A DNA stretch of 64,000 bases from NCBI GenBank assembly GCA_958450365.1, contig CAUEEP010000930.1, positions 1,419,001-1,483,000 on the forward strand, given 5' to 3'. Below, in pieces: positions 27,619-38,545 of the stretch. Each line of letters starts with the position of its first letter. Position 1 is the first letter of the stretch. The translations under genes were made by a program, and so were the position numbers. This stretch comes from Mesorhabditis belari (Eukaryota; Nematoda; Chromadorea; Rhabditida; Rhabditidae). A model generated the notes under the pieces. That model had not been told where the DNA came from and ran no database searches. It worked only from the letters and a program-made list of their open reading frames with translations.

Positions 27619-27825
27619 CATCTTCCTATCCTTGAGGTATCTTTTGGTTTTGTGTTTTGAGTGGTGTTCTGGGTGATTATTGCAATCTTGTTTTGTATCT
27701 CTCTATAAGATTTTCCCAATCTTTTTATGTTTCGACGCTTAATTTCAAGCGGTTTAGTCTATGCGATTGTTCATGTTGTCTTGTTTTTGTACTTTAAACT
27801 CAAGCACACCCTTTCTGGCACATTA

Positions 27826-27837
27826 CAAACTCTTTAG
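27826..27837 (+). promoter_or_regulatory. Acceptor site before the dienelactone hydrolase gene
   Basis: ACTCTTTAG ends at 27837, 11 nt before the ATG at 27849; probable trans-splice site. Confidence 0.4.
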
Positions 27838-27848
27838 GAAAGGCGAGA

Positions 27849-29973
27849 ATGGTGAAAACGGAGGCTTTTGAATACAGTGATTCAAATGGAGATCAATTTG
27901 AGGGACTCCTTGCTTATCCAGAGTTCGTTTTGGAGATTTGAATCCATTTGAATGGAACAATGAAATGCTAAAACTTAAGGGAAGAATTGGAATTCTAGTT
28001 TTCATTTTTAGAGATATCGAAAGATCAGAACGACCGGGCGTTATTGTCTTTCACGCATTTGGAGGTTGCGGGAAATTTGAGAGGGAAAAAGCTCTGGAAT
28101 TGGCGAAGGTTTGGAGAAAGTGCTTTAGGAAATAAATAGACATAGACTATCTTTAGACTAGACGATCATTCATGCAAAATATTTTAGTTAGGCTATGTTG
28201 CACTGGCTGCCGATGTGTATGGAAAGGGAAAAATCGGCACGACAACGGAGGAGAATTTCACCCTTCTTCGAGCACTTTTACCGCAAAGGTTTTGGTTGAG
28301 TGGGAAAGATTGTTTGAAAAGATCAATTGAATACATTTTTAGAAATTGTATCCAATTTTCAGAACAACTACCCTGAAACGCCGAATTTTGGCAACTTTTG
28401 AGGCGTTCACGAAAGTTCCAACAGTTGATACGAATAAAGTAAAATTGTTTATAGTTTAATTTTTTCCAATTTTAAGATTGCTGCCACGGGATACTGTTTT
28501 GGTGGCCTTTGTGGACTCGATTTGGCAAGGTTTGGGGCAAATGTTAAGGGTAAGTTAGGATAAGAACAAGAGTTATACGAAATCTACGAACAAAAATTAA
28601 AAACACTCGTAGAATAAGCTGTTCTTTGCGTGTTCCCGTAATCGCAAGCCTCCCGGCAACTTGGGTAATTAAACCAGCCGAGGGGCATTTCCGACAACTT
28701 CTATCTGGGCCACTGTGCCAGACGCCGTTTTTTCTTATGAGCGACATGGAGAGAACGCACTAGGGAGATCCTTTGCGCGTTCTCACAATCGCTTGCCTCC
28801 TGGCAACTTGGGTAATTAAACCGGGCATTTCCGATCGCCTCTATCCGGGACTGTGTGCCAGACGCCGCTTTTTCCTACGAGTGACACGGAGAGAACGCAC
28901 AGTGTCACAGAAGCAGTCAAGAAACTTTTACAATAAAAAAATGCAGAAATTCTATTTTTCTACTAACGATTGGATTCTATTCTATTCTATAGCCGATTGT
29001 ACAGTATCCTTTATAATTTGTCCAGGCATCGTCTCATTCCACGGCACTCTTCTACCTCTTCCAGAAGCAGAGAACACACCCATTCATGCGTCGATTCAAG
29101 TTTAGTCTTGAATTTATCTTTCAGACGATTTTATTTCAGATTCATCACGCGGATCTGGATCATCGCATCAATGAACAAGTAAGAGAATGATTTTAATGAA
29201 AATTGAAATCTAAAACAATCAAAAAGTTGGGTAATTGAGCCGGGTCGGGTTGAGAGCACCAGTGTTCTTTGCGTGTTCCGGTAATCGCAAGCCTTCTGGC
29301 AACTTGGGTAATTAAACCAGCCGAGCGGCATTTCCGACAACTTCTATCTGTGCGTTCTCACAACCGCTTCCCTTCTGGTACATAAAACTTGGGTAATTAA
29401 ACCAGGGGGCATTTCCGATCGAGGGCATTTCCGGCCACCTCTATCCGGCCACTGTGCCAGACGCCGTTTTTTCTTACGAGCGACAGGGAGAGAACGCACT
29501 AAGGAGATTCTTTGTGCGTTCTCACAATAGCAAGTCTTCTGGCAACTTGGGTAATTAAACCGGCTGAGTGGCATTTCCGGGTGCCTCTATCAGGGACAGT
29601 GTGCCAGACGCCGTTTTTTCTTATGAGTGACATGGAGAGAACGCATAGTGCATTCACTTTTAGATTGCCGGTTTTCAAGAAGAAATGAGAGCCCGAAAAG
29701 CCGATTGGCATTTTGTGACGTACAGCGACGCTGAACATGGATTCACTGAGCCAGGTCGACGATTTGATACAATTCATTGATTTCATTGATTTTACAATGA
29801 TAATTTAATATCTTAAATATTAAAAACAGAAAGAAATAGACCTTCTTCTTAACCCAGAAATTAGCTTTCCAGAGATCGGTCTCCTCAACCATCCCGGTGT
29901 CTCTTATAATGAAAAAGCCGATAAACGATCGTGGAGCTCAATGAAAAATTTCTTCGAAGAAATGTTTGCTTAA
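27849..29973 (+). CDS. Dienelactone hydrolase family protein
   Basis: Exons: 27849-27922, 28012-28108, 28188-28288, 28363-28438, 28477-28549, 29026-29099, 29140-29178, 29664-29754, 29858-29973; 246 aa, normal for the family. These are alpha/beta hydrolases; bacterial members open dienelactones, animal members act on other esters or are of unknown substrate. Seen here: PGVIVFHAFGGCGKFER (oxyanion region), YVALAADVYGKG, the nucleophile elbow GYCFGGLCG (Cys in place of Ser, as in this family), the acid region HHADLDHRI and the His in DAEHGFTEP. So the Cys-Asp-His triad appears complete. Introns 28550-29025 and 29179-29663 hold SL1-bearing repeats, all with the leader on the - strand. One acceptor is unusual (TTTTAAG before 28477). 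Confidence 0.92.
28619..28760 (-). mobile_element. SL1-bearing repeat in dienelactone hydrolase intron, copy a
   Basis: Ends GTTCTTTGCGTGTTCCCGTA and GAGAGAACGCAC; leader sequence on the - strand at 28676-28659 (18 of the SL1 bases); GTGCCAGACGCCGTTTTTTC block present. It is preceded by ACGAAATCTACGAACAA, which also precedes copies at 30649 and 32764, so the true element may start further left. Confidence 0.85.
28770..28901 (-). mobile_element. SL1-bearing repeat, copy b (same intron)
   Basis: Starts CTTTGCGCGTTCTCACAATC and ends GAGAGAACGCAC; leader on the - strand at 28822-28805; central part shortened relative to copy a. Confidence 0.85.
29264..29648 (-). mobile_element. Cluster of three SL1-bearing repeat units
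   Basis: Three adjacent units (29264-29350 truncated, 29350-29500, 29509-29648) with the same orientation. Each has the SL1 sequence on the - strand. They fill most of intron 29179-29663. A diverged leader without its ends lies just before, at 29225-29245. Confidence 0.85.
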
Positions 29974-30533
29974 AAAAAAAGGATTATACGAATATTGAAA
30001 TTATCCAGGTTGTGAATAAATTTATACAGTTTTTACAGTTTTTATACAAATATAAATATAATTATAAATAAATTATCAATTATAAATTAAAAGTTTATAA
30101 AAATTGAAGCAAATTATGCGATGAAGACCAGAAAGATTTGACGCGCTGAGCCCAAATTGATGAAACCTGGAATGGGATTTGTTTCGATTGTTTTGAAATG
30201 AGAACACTTCTTTAACACGTTGACGACATTGTCACCTGATGCTGTCTGACACATATTCGCTCACTTGGGACATTGTCACCTGATGTCAGGTGACATTTTT
30301 TGTCGAAAAAAAACAACGTTGTCCCATGCGATTGTTTGTGCAAAAACGCCATTGCCGTCAACGTGTTAATGCTTACATTTTATGCTTTAGATCAATACAT
30401 CTTAGATTATGATATTACCAAATAGCAGTAAATCATCGTACTCCACTTTCGTACGCGGCTGCCGCTCTGGAGAGTCAGACTTTGAAAGCATTCTGAAACT
30501 TTTCAAAACTTTAACGATCCAAGGACACTGTTG
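29974..30533. other. Intergenic, AT-rich with a TGTCACCTGATG repeat
   Basis: Contains a poly(A) signal (GTGAATAAATT) near 30012 for the dienelactone hydrolase gene, and the words TTGTCACCTGATG and ACGTTGACG/CGTCAACGTG between 30220 and 30365, forming an imperfect palindrome bounded by AACACGTTGACG and CGTCAACGTGTT. No exon. Confidence 0.5.
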
Positions 30534-30789
30534 GCTGTGCTCTTTGTGCGCTCCCATAAACGTGCACCTTCTGGCACACACTTGCACAATTAAACCGAAC
30601 CGAACACGAAATACTACGAACAAGAAGTAATTAGAACAAGCTGTTCACTGTGCGTTCTCATAAACGTGCCCCTTCTGGCACACGAAACTTGGGTAATTAA
30701 ACCAGACAAGTGGCATTTCCGGTTGCGTCTACCTAGGGCAATGTGCCAGACGCCGTTTTTTCTTATGAGCGACAAGGAGAGAACGCACA
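30534..30789 (-). mobile_element. SL1-bearing repeat, one partial and one full copy
   Basis: 30534-30600 is a truncated end (GTGCGCTCCCATAAACGTGC, CTTCTGGCACAC); 30649-30789 is a full unit, with the SL1 19-mer on the - strand and GTGCCAGACGCCGTTTTTTC. Confidence 0.8.
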
Positions 30790-31730
30790 GCGAGAGTCAC
30801 ATAAGCTTGACTATATGTAGCTTTTGGTTGTCATTGTCAATTATAAAATATCTGAGAAGCTTGACAGACTGACCCAATCTCCCCATACGGCCTTCCCAAA
30901 GCATTGATGATGAAAAGGAATAGAAAACAAAGAAAAAGTAGCCTCATTTTCAAAAAAATGCACAATTCCAGCAGCTCCAGTGGCTCTCCATTTTCTCCAA
31001 TCCCTTTTGTACTTGTCTGTTGCAAAATTTTCGCAAAATGATTCGAAATGATGCAAACAAAACTGCACTTATCACTAGCCCTTTTCATTGTTTCGAAAAT
31101 TTCAAAAAAGCACAGCAATACAGTTATTTTGGGAATTCGAAATGGGAAAAATGATAGCTTTGATAGTTTTTAGAATCTTGTAGAATTTGTCTGTCTGCCT
31201 GTGTGTTCTTTTTGGTTTAGTCGAAACACCAGCAATCTGGGGCTCAGTTCAAAGCATCCCTCAGTTCAAAGCTCATTCATTTCCCCAAATTGCCTTTATT
31301 TTTTCATATTCTTCTTCATAAAGCATATTTATTCATAGAAAATAACATCGGCAACTAAAAAAAAATAATAATATTGACGTAATTAATATTGACACCTTAC
31401 GCGAAAAAAAACACGTCGTTTTACACCCGTATTTTGGAATTATGCAAGAGAAAATTGGAGAGATCGATGGGAGTGCGGAAGTTGGTAATATTGACATTAA
31501 CATTGACATTAACATTTACAAGTTTCATTAAAATAAACTCCGAATCCTTCCCTCAAACGGATCAATTGATAAACGATCGAGACGAGGATGAGGAGAAGTG
31601 AACAAAAGGGATCCGTCACGGAGTAGCTAAATTTAAAGATTAACCTTGACTCTCGTACTTTGTGCTCAAGGGTAAACGCGGTCTTTCTGGTGCATTCATT
31701 TCTTACAAACACTATCCTTCAACTTTTTTT
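30790..31730. other. Intergenic with weak short frames
   Basis: Two short frames begin with hydrophobic, signal-like stretches: MRLLFLCFLFLFIINALG (- strand, near 30953) and MGVRKLVILTLTLTLTFTSF (+ strand, from 31467). Neither has a family match and both could be chance in T-rich sequence. A solo-end repeat occurs at 31650-31695. Confidence 0.3.
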
Positions 31731-32075
31731 GTGCGTTCTTTGCCTGTCGCTCGTAAGAAAAAGCGGCGTCTGGCACACTGCCCGGATAGATGCGATCGGA
31801 AATCCCCCTCGGCCGGTTTAATTACCCAAGTTTTGTGCGTACTCTCCCTGTGGCTCGTAAGAAAAAGCGGCGTCTGGCACACTACCCCGGTAAAGGCGAT
31901 CAGAAATCCCCCCTCAGCCGGTTTAATTACCCAAGTTTTGTGCGTACTCTCCCTATCTCTCGTAGGAAAAAACGGCATTTGGCACACTGGCCGGATAAAC
32001 CCGAGCGAAAACGCTCCTCGCCCGGTTTAATTACCCAAGTTGCCAGAAGGCAAGCGTTTATGGAAGCGCAGCCAG
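31731..32075 (+). mobile_element. Array of three SL1-bearing units, leader on + strand
   Basis: Head-to-tail units of about 105 bp. The SL1 19-mer is at 31815-31833, 31920-31938 and 32024-32041. Units share TGTGCGT(T/A)CT at the joins, so the inverted end is used once between neighbours. The next array in the opposite orientation begins at 32764. Confidence 0.9.
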
Positions 32076-32115
32076 GAGATTCCTTTTTTCTTTGAATTGC
32101 CTTCCCTTGACTGAC

Positions 32116-32438
32116 CCCAATCTTCCGATCTCTCGTCATTTCCCTCTTGTTCCACAAAGTGTGCCTTTTCTCATCTCGAAACATTCCCAAACGTCCATTT
32201 TGCAAGTCAGTCACCAAGATGAATGGGCCAAGTGCGGGATCTGAAACGAGAATTTCATTGGAAAATTGAGATTGATTGAAGCTTGATTTCAATCCAAACC
32301 TCGATAATGTTTACTCGATTCCGAGTAGTGCAACAGTGGCCGTAAAGGAGAGAATGAGGATGGTTGTGAGCGCACAATTTGACTCAATCCTATCAACATC
32401 CACAGAACACATCCACCGCTCAACGACCGGGTGAACAT
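32116..32438 (-). CDS. Candidate secreted or membrane protein, partial model
   Basis: Two splice-consistent exons on the - strand: 32438-32300 and 32240-32116 (88 codons, no stop yet). Translation starts MFTRSLSGGCVLWMLIGLSQ with a signal-peptide-like core, then RSQPSSFSPLRPLLHYSESS; the second exon reads PALGPFILVTDLQNGRLGMF and stays polar. An acceptor (ATTTTCAG) lies just before the ATG, and donors GTTTGG and GTCAGT fit the phase. No family recognised and no 3' exon could be placed with confidence. It lies between two inverted SL1-bearing arrays. It may be a real small gene or a chance frame. Confidence 0.3.
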
Positions 32439-32587
32439 CGCTGAAAATCTTGACTCTTGGAAAGAGTAAAGGGATTTCGCAGGCCAAAGATGAGACACAG
32501 TGATAATCTTTAAGGATTTTGTGAGTTTTCGATAAAAATAACTGCCTAATACGGATGAGGAAAAGGGAAAAAACTGGCTGAATGAGA

Positions 32588-32634
32588 TGAAATGAATGAA
32601 AGAATGAATGAAAGAATGAATGAATGAATGAATG
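32588..32634 (+). repeat. GAATGAAT microsatellite
   Basis: Simple repeat of GAATGAAT/GAATGAAA units. Confidence 0.9.
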
Positions 32635-32763
32635 GGGATGTCATTCAGAGAATTCAAAAGTCGTCATTGATTACGATGTGAGTATTCACATCAAAAAGTT
32701 GCTATATTTGCATTTACAGTACGAAATACTACGAACAAGAAGTAAAAAGACTTGTAAAAAGCT

Positions 32764-33150
32764 GTTCTCTGTGCGTTCTCACAATCGCTTCCCTTCTGGT
32801 ACATAAAACTTGGGTAATTAAACGGGGGGCATTTCTGATCAAGGGTATCTCCGGCCACCTCTATCCGGACAGTGTGCCAGACGCCGTTTTTTCTTACGAG
32901 CGACAGGGAGAGTACGCACAAAACTTGGGTAATTAAACCGGGGGCATTTCTGATCAAGGGCATCTCCGGCCACCTCTATCCGGACAGTGTGCCAGACGCC
33001 GTTTTTTCTTACGAGCGACAGGGAGAGTACGCACAAAACTTGGGTAATTAAACCGGGGGCATTTCTGATCAAGGGCATCTCCGGCCACCTCTATCCGGAC
33101 AGTGTGCCAGACGCCGTTTTTTCTTACGAGCGACAGGGAAAGAACGCACA
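32764..33150 (-). mobile_element. Array of three SL1-bearing units, leader on - strand
   Basis: Three tandem units with a period of about 115 bp, almost identical to each other (GGGGGCATTTCTGATCAAGG, CTCTATCCGGACAGTGTGCC), so recently amplified. The SL1 19-mer begins near 32806, 32921 and 33036 in reverse orientation. Bounded by GTGCGTTCTCACAATCGC and AAGAACGCACA. Confidence 0.92.
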
Positions 33151-33975
33151 GAAGGAAAGTCTGGAAGGAAAATGAATGAAATGTGCCAGAAAGAATGGCT
33201 TAGAGCCGACAGCGTAGAGCACAAAGTACGTCAAATAAATTGTAAATTTTCTCGATTCAAATGAAGCCAAAAAATTGAATGAACTTTCAACAAATCCACA
33301 ATTTTCAGGGATTTCCCCTTTCCCCTTTTTCCATTCCGTTCACGAACTCTGACACCACTTACTATGAAAAAATTTGCAAAAACTTCGCACACGACACGAG
33401 ATTTTCGAGCTAAAAATGGAAAATCTCTATGCTCATTTTCAAAAAATGAAAAACTCAATAGAAATTTCCATAATTAACCAAAGAAGCGATTGAAAAATGA
33501 GAAATTGAAAGGATTTCTTCTGTTGAAGTTTTGGAATGAGTTCACAATAGAGAATGAGAAAGAATTTGATGAGAAACCATTGGTTTAAGATGAGGAATAG
33601 AGAAAAATTACAATTTGACAAGAAACAAAAGAAAATTTGAGATAAAGATGCTCTCGAGAGGGGAATTTAGGTTATACGATTAAGCTGGTTTTACTTGGGT
33701 TGAAGAAGTGTTGGATCTGAGTCAGGGAAACAACGGGCAATTCTGGATTGGACCAATAGGTTAGACGGACCGAGTGTTGGATCGGTCTAACCTATTGGGC
33801 TTTCTACAAAGTCTTTCCGTTCCTTTTCGTACTTCCGTTTAAAACCAACAAATGCACCAATTGAACTACGATTTTTTTTATTGGAAAGGCCAATCATTTT
33901 TCTGTCAAATAACGGAAAGAAAAGACTTTCTGGAAAGCCGAATAATTGTGAAAAAGTTCGGGTTTTCAACCCTGA
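33151..33975. other. Intergenic, AT-rich
   Basis: Includes a solo-end repeat at 33180-33230 (GTGCCAGAAAGAAT .. GCACAAAGTACG) and a hairpin at 33750-33802 (CCAATAGGTTAGAC / GTCTAACCTATTGG). No exon supported. Confidence 0.4.
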
Positions 33976-34118
33976 GTTAGCTTAGACGAGCTTTGACTAG
34001 CTTTGACGAGCTTTGACGAGCTTAGACTAGCTTTGACGAGCTTTGACGAGCTTAGACTAGCTTTGACGAGCTTTGACGAGCTTAGACTAGCTTTGACGAG
34101 CTTTGACTAGCTTTGACT
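33976..34118 (+). repeat. 11/12-bp tandem repeat TTTGACGAGC / TTAGACTAGC
   Basis: About 12 units arranged as a higher-order repeat in which two GACGAGC units alternate with one GACTAGC unit. Confidence 0.9.
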
Positions 34119-35063
34119 TGTCTAACCCCACCAGTCACTCATTTCTACACAAATATAGATACTTCGTAGTTAAACTTGAGTGCTTTACTAGTGACTAGTA
34201 ATACACAAAAATCGAATTGCTTGACTGAACCACTTACTATTAGTTGGATAACCAAAATTGTCCAACGTTCGCTTGGTTTTCTGGACTAGACAATTTGATT
34301 GAAAGATGGAAGAAGGTCTGGAAGAAGGAAGAAGATCTGGTTGTTGGATCTGACCATATCTAGTTGTTCAATTTTGGCTTGGCTGATCAGATCTAGCTAC
34401 ATTAAAACTCAAATGGAATCAAAAATCAAATGAACTTATTGAAAACAATTGAAACAAAGTTTTCGCTCGTTCTTTTCTAATCTAAATTTAGAGAAATGTT
34501 TGTCCATTCTCTCTTTTCTTTTTACTTTAAAAAAAAGTGAGAATTTTTGGAGGGAAAGGGATTGAGAGGGCGTGCGAATGGAATCTCTTTTGGAATCTCT
34601 TTTGGAATCTCTTTCACCTTTCATTCACAATTGTTTCTAGAGAAAATGAGAAAGAATTTTGGAGACTTTAAAAGAAAAGAAAAGGAAGGAAACTCCAAAA
34701 AAACAAGTCTGACTTTTTTGAGAGTGGATGTTGAAGAGGTAAGCTATCATTCAGCTGTATATCATTCAGCATTTGATGAAAAAACTTCTCCTTGCTACTC
34801 TTATTGTACTATAAAGCTTCTAAAAGCTTTTCCTGATTTTGACACATCTTCGAAAAACAAAGCTATTCTCATAACAGCATCTATAGCTTCAAACTCTTCA
34901 ATTTTTATGAAAAGAATGGATTTCAAGGCTGGCATCAAACAAGAATTGATAGTAAGCCGGAGACTTTATATGCTAAAGACATCACAACTCTTTGTACTAC
35001 CGTACTTTGTACTTTTTGTCCTAAAAGGTACTTTTGACTATGATCAATTCATAAATATGATAA
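34119..35063. other. Intergenic; one long frame not supported as a gene
   Basis: An open frame of 193 codons (34547-35128) has low-complexity starts (GGAATCTCTTTT repeats), no family match, and runs into a palindromic repeat, so it is not annotated as a gene. Confidence 0.4.
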
Positions 35064-35312
35064 GGATTCTTCGGGGTAGGCTAGTTTCCGCGACTTTTTT
35101 TGCGCAACTTGCCATAACTTTTTTCTAAGTGGGCCAATCTTTATGCTTTTGGTTTCATTTTGTAGATCTCAATAAGTGCAACAAAATAACACCAAAAGCA
35201 TAAAGATTGACCGACTTAGAAGAAAGTTATGGCGAGTTGCGCAAACGATCCAGTTGCGCAAACGACCCTGTTGCGCAAAAAAAAATTGCGGAAACTAGCC
35301 TACCCCGATTCT
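35064..35312. mobile_element. Palindromic element with TTGCGCAA cores
   Basis: Left arm (GGGGTAGGCTAGTTTCCGCG ... AAGCATAAAGA complement) pairs with the right arm ending GGAAACTAGCCTACCCC. TTGCGCAAACGA is repeated three times in the right arm. Confidence 0.75.
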
Positions 35313-36907
35313 TCACTTCATCTTCAATGACTTCAATGACTTCATCAGATTTTTCATCAATTAATAACTTCATTGATAATTCCCTGACTTGAACAGGTGA
35401 AAATTCGACTTCAAATGTAGTTTCAAATGTAGTTTCACATATAGTTTCAAATGTAGTTTCAAATAGAAAAGTCAAGAGAGAAAAGACCACAAGAAATCAC
35501 ATGAGTTTTCAAGAAGAAACGAGAAAAATGACTGTCTTTATGAATTGTAGAAAAATTTTAGAAAAAAATTGAAAACTTTTGTATTAAAGAGTGGGTGGAC
35601 GAGAAGGGACTCATTTCCGGTCAGAGATTTTGATATTTTCGGAGTTTTGTTCGAGAAAAACTGGAAATCGAATGCACATGATTTGCAAAGAGATTCCGAT
35701 ATTCCTTCACTTCATTCAAAATCCTTTAATTTACAAACTTTTCAATGATTGATAATTAAAATGACAATTGCCAGTCGATTGCCAATCGATTTCTCGACCC
35801 CGAAAACCCTTGGACACAAGTATTCAGCACTCTTAGCAGATTCGGAATCAGCGTTGAATCTGGCATTTCATTTGACATTTCATTTGACATTTCATTTGGC
35901 ATTTCATTTAGCCACTAGTTGAGAATTCTCTTTGTTAGTTGACTTCTTAATGTTAAGTTACCACTCTAAAATGCCTAAAAATGCCTAAAATTCTGGGTTA
36001 CTTAACAAAAAAGCAGATACAAAAAAAAATTAGAGAATTAAAAGAAGCTACGCGCAAGAAAATCGTTCTAAACTTTGACTTTGACAGCATTGTTCCGGAA
36101 AAGTTAAAAGCGGATTCGGAATCGCATTCAAAACTATGGAATACAATAGATTCCATTCAAAAAGACCACCTTAATTTGGCATGATTCCCTGGATAAGAAG
36201 AGATTGGATAAGAAGAAAAGACCAACTTGGCTCTAGATAAGAAGAGACTTCCCGATATGCCTTTCTACAGTAGTTTATTTATTTTTGAGTCTATAATATA
36301 AATAAACCTCTTTCTTAGAGCCTTAAATTTCTCATTTTTTAACAACAAATGAGGAACCGAATGCGCCGGAAAGGGTATGTTTATGCATTCTAAATAAATA
36401 TAAGTAAATATATCCCTTTCTTAGAGCCCAAATTGGTTCATTTACCCAAACCAATAAAGGTCAACAATCGAGTTGAAAGAAATTGGTGTGAATGAGAGGC
36501 CAAGAAAGTAATTGAATGTCTTTTAAAGGAAATTTCTTTGAAAAAAAAAAGGGAAATGTGCCCCCGTGTAACCATTTCCCATGGGAAAAGCCGTTTAAGG
36601 GAAAACGCTGATGAATAATGGTTCTCAAAAAGAAAATAGATTCCAAAAAACAGGCTTTGAATTCAACTTTAACAGATAAACTTTAACAGTTGATTGGAGA
36701 ATGAGTTTATTGGGTGCACAGGTGTTAAAAATTGATACGCAACTACCACGCAAGAATATTTTAATCGTTTTTTATTTCAGATAATGAATGAGATCTTTGA
36801 TAAAGTGAAATATATAGATGAATGGATAATTATTGAAAACAAATGGTTTGGGAAAAGATTGTAGACAAAGAAACTATGCTTTTATCTAATAATAAGAAAA
36901 AGGGCAC
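35313..36907. other. Intergenic, AT-rich
   Basis: Short direct repeats (GTAGTTTCAAAT, 35410-35465; CATTTCATTTGACATTT, 35850-35905), a fragment of the ACCCCGAAAACCC family (35775-35835) and a solo-end repeat (36360). A 67-codon frame at 35981-36184 (MPKILGYLTKKQIQKKIREL...) is protein-like in composition but has no other support. Confidence 0.4.
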
Positions 36908-36913
36908 AATTGC

Positions 36914-37160
36914 ACAAAAAAGCTTGGGTAATTAAACCGGGAGCGCAGCATTCTCCGTCGCCTCTATCCGGGCAGTGTGCCAGACGCCGCTTTTTCTTAC
37001 GAGCGACATGGAAAGAACACACAGGCTAAGCCAAGAGAAAGCGCGCCTTTTGGCCCAAACTTGGGTAATTAAACCGGCCGAGGACGCTTCCCAGCCGAGT
37101 TTACCCAGGGCCGTGTGCCAGACGCCGCTTTTTCTTACGAGAGACATGGAGAGAACGCAG
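36914..37160 (-). mobile_element. Two SL1-bearing repeat units
   Basis: Adjacent units (36914-37023, 37022-37160), leader on the - strand in both, ends GAAAGAACACACAG and GAGAGAACGCAGAG. Confidence 0.85.
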
Positions 37161-38051
37161 AGTTTTTACAAGAAACTTTTCAAATAAGGCAAGAAAACTA
37201 TAAGCAAACCGCTTCAAAATGTCATTCATCATCTCCTAAAATAGTACTAAACGTTTCTCATTGAACTTTTCCTTTCTTTCCCTTTCTTTCCCCTTCTCTT
37301 CCTTCTTCCTTCACAACCTACTCACTCAATTGGACAAGAAGGACCAAAAGGCCATTCATCGAATAATTGGCCTAATCAACTTCTTTTTTTAACTGAATAC
37401 TCTTTTTGGGATGAAGCTTATTTGAAGGAAAACGCAAAATAAGGTCGAATCGATGAATGAATGATTTTCAGCTATTTAAAGGTCATTTCACGATGAATGA
37501 ATGATTTCCAGATATTCACGTCACTACTATCCATCAATGATTACCAAAAAATAAATATTTTGACCAAAAGCTGCATACACTTGGGTAAATAAACCAGCTG
37601 TAGGCAGTGTGCCGATTTTCACATTTAAAAGAAATGTCTTTGTTCTGTCTTTGTTCTAAAATAAAGGATGTGCTTGATGTGCTAGAAAGGGTGTGTTTAC
37701 ATGAGCACAAATTACAGCATCAGATTGAAACAAGTCTAAAAGTTGATCTTAACATTGAGCAGAGCTTGCTTTTTTGATTCTTTTGATTCTTTTGATTCCA
37801 TTTTTTTCTCTAAACTACAAACTGATTTGTAAATGAGCTTTTATTGTGTTCAAAGACGTCAAAATGGCTTAAGCCGTCGTTGTAGACCGATTTTCAGCTT
37901 TTTTTTAGCTCAATTTTAGACTTAATTGTGGCTTGAATGGATTTCCTTTGAAATCCGATAAAGTTAGTACTAAAAAAGAACTGAAAACATGGTTAACTTA
38001 TTGCAAAATAAACTTCTAACGTAAACATCTGTCGGTTCTTTTTTGCCAATG
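37161..38051. other. Intergenic with fragments of dispersed repeats
   Basis: A leader-containing fragment at 37575-37620 (ACTTGGGTAAATAAACCAGC) and a solo-end repeat at 37680-37730. No exon supported. Confidence 0.4.
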
Positions 38052-38545
38052 GAAATTTAAAGGTTTTTCATGTTTTTCTCAACACCAACCTTTTGATTTT
38101 GACTATTTTGACTATCATTGAATGCAGAACAAGATTACGCGTCGAATGATATAAAAATCAACTCAAAATCTAATATTCACGCAAAGTTATGAGGAGAAGC
38201 GTCCATAATGGATGGGATTAAGGTTTTTAGCCAATAACTTTGAGTGGATATTAGATTTTGAATTGGTTTTGATATCATTCGATACAGAATGAAATTGCGC
38301 GTCGAATGATACAAAAACCAACTCAAAATGTAATATCTATGTAAAGTTATGAGCTAAAACCTGCTAATTCTGGATGGGATTTAACCTTTTGCCTCATGAC
38401 TTTATGTGAATATTAGATTTTGAGTTAATTTTTATATCATTCGACGCGTAATCTTGTTGTGCATTCAATGATAGTCACAGATAGTCAAAATCAAACGGTT
38501 GGTGTTGAGAAAAATATGAAAAACTTTAAATTTCCAGTGAATCGA
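38052..38545. mobile_element. Palindromic element of about 490 bp with tandemly inverted core
   Basis: Outer arms TTTTTCTCAACACCAACC.. and ..GGTTGGTGTTGAGAAAAA pair. Inside, ATTACGCGTCGAATGATATA and related words recur four times in alternating orientation, each with AACTCAAAATCTAATATTCA, which suggests a palindrome duplicated within itself. Confidence 0.8.

Noticed and set aside
31927..32292. 121-codon frame continuing from the candidate secreted gene into the repeat array
   Set aside because: The second half is the translated SL1-bearing repeat; only the part up to the donor at 32116 is kept as a weak exon.
31731..33150. The SL1-bearing units as functional SL1 RNA genes
   Set aside because: They lack the GAG/GT donor after the leader, an Sm site and the SL RNA stem-loops; only the leader itself is present.
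34547..35128. 193-codon open frame on the + strand
   Set aside because: It starts in a GGAATCTCTTTT tandem repeat, has no splice or family support, and its end lies inside a palindromic element.
35981..36184. 67-codon Lys/Ile-rich frame (MPKILGYLTKKQ...)
   Set aside because: Protein-like composition only; no acceptor before the ATG, no family, no neighbour evidence.
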